The notes under the pieces are model-generated. The model ran no database searches. It was not told the origin of the DNA and saw only the letters and a program-made list of their open reading frames with translations. The position numbers and the translations under genes were made by a program. From Nitrospirota bacterium (GTDB taxonomy: Bacteria > Nitrospirota > Thermodesulfovibrionia > Thermodesulfovibrionales > Dissulfurispiraceae), in the NCBI GenBank assembly GCA_021791055.1, contig JAJYXI010000062.1, positions 1 through 64,000 of the forward strand: a stretch of DNA of 64,000 bases, given 5' to 3'. Of this stretch, positions 59,301-64,000 are shown piece after piece (positions within the stretch are counted from its first letter, which is position 1; every line of letters starts with the position of its first letter).

Positions 59301-59679
59301 TTGAGGTTATTATTGACTGCTGACTGCTGACCCCGTTAGAAAGGGACTTTCTAACGGGGCTGATTGCTGACCGCTGTACTTTATATAGCGCCCTTGCCCT
59401 TTCTCCGATTAATTCCGGACTGGATGGGGAAGGAAAGTAAATGATGGAGTGATGGAGCGATGGAGTGAGGTGAGAATTTTTTAAAAAAAGGAAATCGTTA
59501 TAAAGAATTGATGCGGTCTCAGCAGAGTCTTCAACCACAATAAACGGCTTTTCATTAAATAAGAGCAGTAATGCGAGGCGGGGGATGGAGATGTTGTAAA
59601 TCCTTTTTGTCTCGCTGGTTTTCAAGCGCTTGTATATTTGTTTTGTGTGATTTTCTAAGAGATGGAATATATCCGGCAT
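56383..59679 (-). CDS. mfd: Transcription-repair coupling factor
   Basis: A 1098-residue Mfd, which removes RNA polymerase stalled at lesions and recruits UvrA. Order: UvrB-like N-terminal domains (to ~330), the RNA-polymerase-interacting domain (DDLKPGDFVVHKDHGIGKFTGL), the RecG-like helicase with GDVGYGKTEVAVRAAF, VIDEEHRFGV, TATPIPRTLHMS and QLRGRVGRG, and the C-terminal TRCF domain. Four arrays of heptamers or octamers, one with a nested palindrome, are inserted in the N-terminal third only; the motor is free of them. The frame is preserved throughout. Confidence 0.96.
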   Translation of the reverse strand: MPDIFHLLENHTKQIYKRLKTSETKRIYNISIPRLALLLLFNEKPFIVVEDSAETASILYNDFLFLKNSHLTPSLHHSIIYFPSPSSPELIGERARALYKVQRSAISPVRKSLSNGVSSQQSIITSKDAYHTGFNISEIENSILKLKRGMEIGREKLEGWLASHGYRNVSVVMEKGEYSQRGWLFDVYPVTEDSPVRVEFFGDEIDLIRTFDIETQRSIKEINSIEIFPAEEPGVKSSELGVRDVEIKTDLLNELLKIRDIDIFLNSEALKDIALSDLNSKLLTHNSKLITFSHLPFIGEGIDSGEMTIKGMGILPEERKGIDEIPDALLKTEKQIIAVLSSGAQAERLKEIMSDGGIVAPVVDKQDLKSYEGRFCITTGRLSSGINLPELLILTDREIFGERPSYRPIKKSKISRLLLSIDDLKPGDFVVHKDHGIGKFTGLQRQKTEDYEQDLIAIEYANGRLYVPFHSIDRLQKYSAAEGHIPSIERLGSKTWLRTKQKVKKGIKEMAEKLLKLYAERRIARGFKFSEDTPMHREFDDFFPYEETPDQTRAIDEIKKHMHSALPMDMLLCGDVGYGKTEVAVRAAFRAVYDGKQAAVLVPTTLLAEQHFRTFRARFSGFPVTIDYLSRFKNKNDMKNSIKAIANGEVDVVIGTHMLLNKKIQFHDLGLLVIDEEHRFGVAQKERLKELKKGVDVLTLTATPIPRTLHMSISGIKEMCTIETPPEERLAVRSTVTTFNDRTIKEAIERELLRHGQVFFVHNRIKDIEKISDYIKKLAHYAKISIAHGQMRESDIENVMLKFLNKEINVLVCTAIIGAGLDITAANTIIVNRADTFGLSDLYQLRGRVGRGSTQGYAYFLIPGEDIITDEAKKRLQAIQEMSYLGAGFRLALKDLEIRGAGNLLGAEQSGHIYKVGFDMYMEMLEKSVSELKGETIKEDIEPQIRLRLSAFIPEDYIPDITLRLSIYRRISSVKNLDLLSELRDELIDRFGSMPEEVNNLMHVIEIKILARLLNISTVSDIDGRYRFSFISDSEDKYKIPENFFDNLLKALFNIQKRESGIRFLPDGFEMDTRGISSSDAIIKVEDTLQLLWTRLSK
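58813..58852 (-). repeat. In-frame heptamer array in mfd (GAGTTWA)
   Basis: GAGTTTA, GAGTTAT, GAGTTAA, GAGTTTA, GAATTTA on the plus strand, encoding LNSKLLTHNSKLI on the coding strand. Confidence 0.88.
58953..58987 (-). repeat. In-frame heptamer array in mfd (GAACTCY/TAACTCY)
   Basis: GAACTCC, TAACTCT, GAACTCT, TAACTCC, TGGTTCT; the coding strand gives EPGVKSSELGVRD. Confidence 0.85.
59315..59380 (-). repeat. Heptamer array interrupted by a palindrome in mfd
   Basis: GACTGCT units flank the perfect hairpin CCCCGTTAGAAAG-GGA-CTTTCTAACGGGG (59331-59359). The coding strand gives RSAISPVRKSLSNGVSSQQS. The palindrome seems to have entered a pre-existing array. Confidence 0.88.
59443..59474 (-). 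repeat. In-frame octamer array in mfd (TGATGGAG)
   Basis: TGATGGAG, TGATGGAG, CGATGGAG, TGAGGTGA; the coding strand gives LTPSLHHSII. Same octamer as at 37201 and 51828. Confidence 0.85.
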
Positions 59680-59993
59680 AGTTTTATTTTAACCCAAATA
59701 AGCGGGGTAAGCATAATTGACTTGAGCGGATCGCTATTTTTCGGTAACAGTTCTCAGCGGCATGGAGAGTCAGTGAGAGGCTGAAAATCCTCGATTCATC
59801 TTCATCTATGGTGATAAAGTCTGTGGTGTCCGACAACAGGTTTAACGAATCAATAGAACCAGATGAGATTAGAAGGTATTTTGAGTATTTGGTTTAAACC
59901 TTAAATTTTTGGGACGCATGATCTAACACATGACAGGCAGTGTCGTATAAAGTCATTCACCTGCCTGTCATATGTCTTATAGCCGATTTTTAG
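59680..59993. other. Intergenic region with a possible gene fragment and a hairpin
   Basis: This 314-base gap between mfd and the cupin gene holds no full gene. A plus-strand ORF 59808-59897 encodes MVIKSVVSDNRFNESIEPDE plus nine further residues ending YFEYLV; it has a C-terminal-fragment look and no ribosome-binding site. CATGACAGGCAG/CTGCCTGTCATATG (59929-59972) forms an 11-12 bp stem with a ~20-base loop. I see nothing else. Confidence 0.45.
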
Positions 59994-60308
59994 CTATTCA
60001 ACAGGTGTGACTACTGCCATCACAACAAGCCTTTCGCCCTTATCAGCCCTGAAGCCGTGAGGAACCATGGGATCGCAGAGTATGGCTGTCTTTTCGTCCG
60101 CAACAATCTCCTCATCGCCCACGATAAATGTCCCTTTCCCTTCAACGCAGTACATCATGAGTCTCAACGGTGCTTTGTGAGGTTGTAATGCCTGTCCTGC
60201 CTCAAGGCACATCAGTGCAACACGCATTTCCGGCTTGTCGGAAAGCATCTCTCTTGCAATTTTGTCTGGATAAAATTTTATCAATTTCTTCATATCCAGT
60301 ATTTCCAT
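59994..60308 (-). CDS. Cupin domain protein
   Basis: A 104-residue single-domain cupin. Landmarks are RVALMCLEAGQALQPHKAPL (first motif, with only one His), MMYCVEGKGTFIVGDEEIVAD and a second motif CDPMVPHGFRADKGERLVVMAVV. The metal site is thus His-poor compared with canonical cupins. AAGGAGGACTCT precedes ATG 60308. It is divergent from the CBS/HPP pair, with FNR-like palindromes in the shared upstream region, suggesting regulation by redox or NO. Function unknown. Confidence 0.85.
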   Translation of the reverse strand: MEILDMKKLIKFYPDKIAREMLSDKPEMRVALMCLEAGQALQPHKAPLRLMMYCVEGKGTFIVGDEEIVADEKTAILCDPMVPHGFRADKGERLVVMAVVTPVE

Positions 60309-60365
60309 AGAGTCCTCCTTTATGATTGTTTAATTAAAATTTATCACCACATACAAAATAAAACA

Positions 60366-60485
60366 ATGACATATGTCATAGGCCTGCCATGTTCTTAGCA
60401 CTGTAATTTAGTTGCGGATTATGGTCATAGGATATTCTATTTTATGATGTAAATCATAGTGCTATAATCTGGTTAGAGCTATATT
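60366..60485. promoter_or_regulatory. Two FNR/HcpR-like palindromes between cupin and CBS genes
   Basis: ATGACATATGTCAT (60366-60379) and ATGATGTAAATCAT (60444-60457) both have the 5-N4-5 layout of the hcp operator, TTGACTTAAATCAA. The second is centred 41.5 bases upstream of the start implied by TATATT (60480-60485) ahead of the CBS gene; the first is similarly placed relative to a TAAATT on the minus strand ahead of the cupin gene. A stronger TATAAT at 60463 is also present, which would give a different position. Confidence 0.5.
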
Positions 60486-60502
60486 AAAAACGGGAAGGGC
60501 TT

Positions 60503-61087
60503 ATGGATAACACACCAAAAGATTTTGAGATTTCTGATGAAGACCTCAGGGCTGCCCTCAGGGAGATAAAGACCTATGTGGATATCACCGAGGAAGACTT
60601 AAAGACGATTTATTCGATCGCCTTAAGACATGCCAGAGAAAGGCTTGCAAAGAAAATATCTGTCAGCGATATAATGACCGTGAATGTTATTACTGTTAAA
60701 AAGGATGCGGATATTCATGAAGTGTCAAAGCTCCTCTCCGAAAATAAAATCAGTGGTCTGCCGGTTGTGGATGATGAAAGTAGGGTTATAGGCATTATTA
60801 CAGAGGCCGATGTCCTTTCCATGGCCGGAATGAAGCATGGGCATACATTTAAAGACATTATAAGGCATATCCTCGGAGAGCCTCTGTCGGAGCGAAAGGC
60901 TGGAAACAGGGTGAAGGATGTAATGACATCTCCGGCAATAACAATAAAGCCAGATGCAGACATAAGGGAAGTGGCAATGATTCTTGATGAAAGAAGGATT
61001 AAGAGACTTCCAGTTGTGGATGATGAAAATCAGCTTATAGGAATAATTTCGAGGGCTGATATAGTCCGTGTAACCGGCAAAAAATGA
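60503..61087 (+). CDS. CBS domain pair protein
   Basis: A 194-residue protein. After a ~55-residue helical N-terminus (DEDLRAALREIKTYVDITEE), two CBS domains follow: VSDIMTVNVITVKKDADIHE...GLPVVDDESRVIGIITEADVL and VKDVMTSPAITIKPDADIRE...RLPVVDDENQLIGIISRADIV. CBS pairs bind adenine nucleotides as energy sensors. It is coupled by a 4-base overlap to an HPP membrane protein; CBS-HPP association is frequent, including fusions. Confidence 0.92.
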   Translation: MDNTPKDFEISDEDLRAALREIKTYVDITEEDLKTIYSIALRHARERLAKKISVSDIMTVNVITVKKDADIHEVSKLLSENKISGLPVVDDESRVIGIITEADVLSMAGMKHGHTFKDIIRHILGEPLSERKAGNRVKDVMTSPAITIKPDADIREVAMILDERRIKRLPVVDDENQLIGIISRADIVRVTGKK

Positions 61088-61629
61088 ATACACGCGAATA
61101 TTTTTCAAAGATGAAAGGCGGTGCAAAGAGCCCTCCCGGAGTAGGTTTGACAGAAATACTCTGGTCATGGCTCGGCGCTGTCATAGGTATCGGCATCTGC
61201 GGTTATCTGTCGGCTCAATATTTTGAGCCGAGGGATTTGACATTAATAATAGGCTCATTTGGTGCATCAGCAGTGCTTGTCTATGGCGCAATAAAGAGTC
61301 CTCTTGCACAGCCGAGAAACCTGATTGGAGGCCATATAATATCAGGGCTTGTTGGAGTGGCCTGCTATCAACTGTTCGGTCAGACTATCTGGATGGCTGC
61401 TGCCCTTGGCGTATCCCTTGCCATTGCGGCTATGCTCGCAACAAAGACGGTTCATCCGCCTGGAGGTGCAACTGCATTGATTGCCGTTATAGGAGGTAAA
61501 AAGATACATGACCTCGGTTTTCTTTATGCCTTTGTGCCTGCAGGAGCAGGTGCTGTTATACTTTTAGTCATAGCCCTTTTAGTGAATAATCTCTCAAAGA
61601 ATAGGAGATATCCGGAATACTGGCTTTAA
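61084..61629 (+). CDS. HPP family membrane protein
   Basis: A 181-residue integral membrane protein with four predicted helices and the name-giving HPP in TVHPPGGATALIAVIGG. Other features: SFGASAVLVYGA and SPLAQPRNLIGGH, both conserved in the family. Some plant and cyanobacterial HPP proteins transport nitrite across membranes; the role here is unproven, though the FNR-like sites and hcp elsewhere would fit nitrogen-oxide metabolism. Its stop overlaps that of the convergent glnE. Confidence 0.9.
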   Translation: MNTREYFSKMKGGAKSPPGVGLTEILWSWLGAVIGIGICGYLSAQYFEPRDLTLIIGSFGASAVLVYGAIKSPLAQPRNLIGGHIISGLVGVACYQLFGQTIWMAAALGVSLAIAAMLATKTVHPPGGATALIAVIGGKKIHDLGFLYAFVPAGAGAVILLVIALLVNNLSKNRRYPEYWL

Positions 61630-64000
61630 GTTATTTTGTTCCAGGAATCTATTATCCACGCTCTTTTTTCATTCAGAAGGCTTAAAATTTCCCCTCCGTC
61701 CATATTCATAAAGTTAGCAAGACTCTGCAATGTGCTGCTGTCTTCCTTCAGGAAAGACTCGTTTCTCAATCTGAGGATGGTTTCGATGGTCCTGTAAAAT
61801 ATATAAGTCTCCTTGAGCATCATTGCATCGTTATTTTTCATGATACCGTTTTTGTTAAGACGACTAATCCCATCGAGAGTTCCCTGCACAAGGAGTTGCG
61901 GGTGCTTTTTACAATTCCTGAGCTGTAAATACTGAACAATAAACTCCAACTCCTCAAGCCCGCCGCTCCCAAGCTTTATGTCATAAGTTCCAGAGGTTTC
62001 TTTCGAAAGCTCCCTTTGAATCCTCTCCCGCATCTTTTTTATATCATCAATGGTTATTTCGTTGCCCCGTTCCATTAAAACTTCTTTTCTCATATCCATG
62101 AAATATATATGGGTCCGTGAACCGTTAATTGGCCTTGCCTTTAGAAGCGCCTGCAGTTCCCATGCCTGCGCATGTCTTAAATAGTAATCTCGAATGCCTT
62201 TTATGGAACTCACGAGAGGTCCCTTGCTGCCTTCGGGTCTCAGGCGGGTGTCAACCCTGTATGCTATCCCATCCTTTGTGTATGATGTGCAAACTCTCAG
62301 CAATTTCTCTGCTGCCTTTATATCCCTTTCTGTCGGCTCATTCAGTGTTATAAATATGAGGTCGAGGTCGGAATTGAAAATAATCTCCCTGCCTCCCAGT
62401 TTCCCGAAGGCAATGATATTTAATGGGTCACCATGTCGTTCAAGCAGTGTTGATAAGATCGCATCTGCCGTCTTGCTCAGCCCTTTCATTATTTCTATTA
62501 CCCCTATTTTTCTATCCAGAAACAGGATTCCCAGTTTTATCTCCTCAAATCTTCTTAATAATCTAATTGCTGTCACTTCTCCATGCGTGTCAATAAGCAT
62601 TTTCAGCTCATTCTTTAATGCGCTTAATGATTTCTTTCTTATTTCACCCTCAACAATGGACTCTATGTATTCAGGACTGCCCATGAGAATCTTTGAAAGG
62701 TATTCGCTCTGGGAGAAGATGAAGTTAAGGACAGAGATTATCTCGGGTCTTTGTGCTATGGCTTCAAGATAAGACTCCTTTGCTGCCAGGATATTTGAGA
62801 AGTCAACGAGCTGGAGCAAGGCAAGGTCGGGGTTTATTCCTTTTAATGCCTCATCAATAAATCTGGGAAGGATATCCTCAAGGAGTCTCCTGCCTTTTAT
62901 TGTCTGGAATGAGAAAATGGTGTTTCTTATTTTCATCAGATAATGCATGGCCTTCCGGACATCCCTGATCTTTGTCTTTGAAAGCTCTTTTGTTAGGAGG
63001 TTTTCAATGGGGGTTTCCATATCCCAGAAAATGCTGCTTAATATATTAGTTAATCGGCCCTGCGGAGGCTCCTTTCTGGACTCTAAAAGCGAATCGTATA
63101 TTGCCCTCACCTTATGCCTTCTCTTGTTAAGCTCTGATAAGAATGCAGACCTGTCAAGGAATCCTATCTTTTTGCCGAGAATATCCAGTTCTGCATCGCT
63201 TGAAGGAAGGGTATGCGTCTGTATGTCATTTAACTGCTGAAGCCTGTGCTCAAGGGTTCTTAAAAAAATATAGTTGTCAGAAAGCCGGCCAAAGTCTTCA
63301 TAGCCTATTAAACCCTTTTGCAGAAGTTTGTGCAGTGCCATGAATGTGCTGCGCTCCCTTAAACCCGGCTCTTTCCCGCTGTAGATAAGCTGGAATATCT
63401 GTATGAAAAATTCTATCTCGCGAATACCACCATAACCCCGTTTTATATCCCTGCTCAGGGTCGCTGCCTTTATCTGTTCGACCTGGGACTTCATCCTCCT
63501 GATCTCGTCAATGGCCTCGAAGTCGAGGTATTTCCTGTAGACAAAGGGCTTTATTGTCTTCAGGAACTCCTGACCAAGCTGCATGTCTCCTGCTGCCGGT
63601 CTTGCCCTGAGAAGTGCAGCCCTTTCCCACAGTTGTCCCCATGATTCATAATACTCCTCATAACCCTTTAGTGGTAATGCTAAATTCCCTCGCTGTCCCT
63701 GAGGTCTTAGTCTTAAATCCACCCTGTATGCAAAACCGTCCTCTGTATTTGCGGAAAGAAACCGTGTGTATTCCTCAACAAGCTTTGTGTAATACTCGAA
63801 GGCAGAGATTTTATTCATGGTTACACCATGAATGGTTGATATTCCGGTGGTCTCGCCTTCTTCCCTGTAGACAAAGATTATGTCAATATCAGAGCTGTAA
63901 TTGAGTTCCAGAGCGCCAAGTTTGCCGAGCGCTATTACAGCAATTGAGTTGTTTTCAGCTCCTCCATAACGCTGTCTGAGAAAAGATTCCACAAAATCTA
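61626..64000 (-). CDS. glnE: Glutamine synthetase adenylyltransferase/deadenylylase (partial, 5' end outside)
   Basis: The window covers at least 788 residues of GlnE; the N-terminus lies beyond base 64000. It contains two nucleotidyltransferase domains: IALGKLGALELNYSSDIDIIFVY with GlnD-like helical linker DIKRGYGGIREIEFFIQ, and the second IAFGKLGGREIIFNSDLDLIFI with IKLGSGGLEELEFIVQYL. One domain adenylylates and the other deadenylylates glutamine synthetase according to PII state. The regulated glnA is not in the window. Confidence 0.95.
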   Translation of the reverse strand, partial: DFVESFLRQRYGGAENNSIAVIALGKLGALELNYSSDIDIIFVYREEGETTGISTIHGVTMNKISAFEYYTKLVEEYTRFLSANTEDGFAYRVDLRLRPQGQRGNLALPLKGYEEYYESWGQLWERAALLRARPAAGDMQLGQEFLKTIKPFVYRKYLDFEAIDEIRRMKSQVEQIKAATLSRDIKRGYGGIREIEFFIQIFQLIYSGKEPGLRERSTFMALHKLLQKGLIGYEDFGRLSDNYIFLRTLEHRLQQLNDIQTHTLPSSDAELDILGKKIGFLDRSAFLSELNKRRHKVRAIYDSLLESRKEPPQGRLTNILSSIFWDMETPIENLLTKELSKTKIRDVRKAMHYLMKIRNTIFSFQTIKGRRLLEDILPRFIDEALKGINPDLALLQLVDFSNILAAKESYLEAIAQRPEIISVLNFIFSQSEYLSKILMGSPEYIESIVEGEIRKKSLSALKNELKMLIDTHGEVTAIRLLRRFEEIKLGILFLDRKIGVIEIMKGLSKTADAILSTLLERHGDPLNIIAFGKLGGREIIFNSDLDLIFITLNEPTERDIKAAEKLLRVCTSYTKDGIAYRVDTRLRPEGSKGPLVSSIKGIRDYYLRHAQAWELQALLKARPINGSRTHIYFMDMRKEVLMERGNEITIDDIKKMRERIQRELSKETSGTYDIKLGSGGLEELEFIVQYLQLRNCKKHPQLLVQGTLDGISRLNKNGIMKNNDAMMLKETYIFYRTIETILRLRNESFLKEDSSTLQSLANFMNMDGGEILSLLNEKRAWIIDSWNKIT

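Overview
The window is a stretch of bacterial chromosome, moderate in GC and densely packed with genes. It reads as a Gram-negative anaerobe: lipoproteins with lipoboxes, LptE, a B12-dependent class II ribonucleotide reductase, a class I hybrid cluster protein (Hcp), an FNR-type regulator, CcdA and two Fe-S-type YkgJ proteins. Many proteins look to me like Nitrospirota (Thermodesulfovibrionia-type) relatives. That is a judgement from memory, not a search, and the phylum should be treated as a hypothesis.

Layout. 1-350: 3' end of 23S rRNA, 5S rRNA and terminator. 0.4-9.8 kb: GDPD phosphodiesterase, SDR, DMT transporter, hcp divergent from an FNR-type regulator with a well-placed operator, methyltransferase, 6-phosphofructokinase, an M48 protease with a CTG start, and two YkgJ proteins flanking a tiny zinc-ribbon gene with an in-frame TGA (possible selenoprotein). 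10-20.8 kb: a long co-directional housekeeping run: NYN RNase, PAP2, DUF167, yicC, remA, gmk, rpoZ, coaBC, TPR, aminopeptidase, efp, accBC, thiE and a periplasmic binding protein. 20.8-24.4 kb: rpmH-yidD-yidC-mnmE with rnpA missing from its usual place. 24.5-35.4 kb: parvulin lipoprotein, mnmA, MOSC, mogA, ccdA, leuS, lptE, holA, rpsT, an unassigned conserved protein, ferredoxin and nth. 35.5-44.2 kb: tetR, tRNA-Leu, CDF transporter, tgt, a sensor kinase coupled to a binding protein, nrdJ behind an NrdR-type promoter, and dCMP deaminase. 44.2-49.6 kb: an AT-rich accessory island with a small WYL-like protein, a stand-alone receiver plus soluble histidine kinase, a four-helix-bundle gene lodged in the 5' end of a methyltransferase gene, an MjaI-type restriction-modification pair and gene fragments. 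49.6-64 kb: rmuC, LOG protein, trpEGD, tRNA-Gly, tRNA-Cys, csp, a TPR lipoprotein, mfd, cupin, CBS/HPP pair and a partial glnE.

The most striking genome-wide signal is repetitive. Degenerate tandem heptamers and octamers, and C/G-rich palindromes, sit in frame inside essential genes (mnmE, mnmA, leuS, tgt, nrdJ, trpE and mfd four times) and even encode the signal peptides of two lipoproteins. Separately, intergenic spaces hold long imperfect palindromes of about 110-170 bp. Two of these (9.8 kb and 31.0 kb) share loop motifs while their stem sequences differ in a compensated way, and two others (24.4 kb and 34.4 kb) share a different core.

Working together: the gmk/rpoZ/coaBC/efp/accBC run supplies core metabolism and translation; hcp and its regulator form a nitrosative-stress module whose operator architecture recurs at the cupin/CBS-HPP intergenic region; nrdJ and dCMP deaminase form a dNTP supply pair; trpEGD gives the early tryptophan steps; the 44-49 kb island combines restriction-modification with an undescribed-looking signalling pair.
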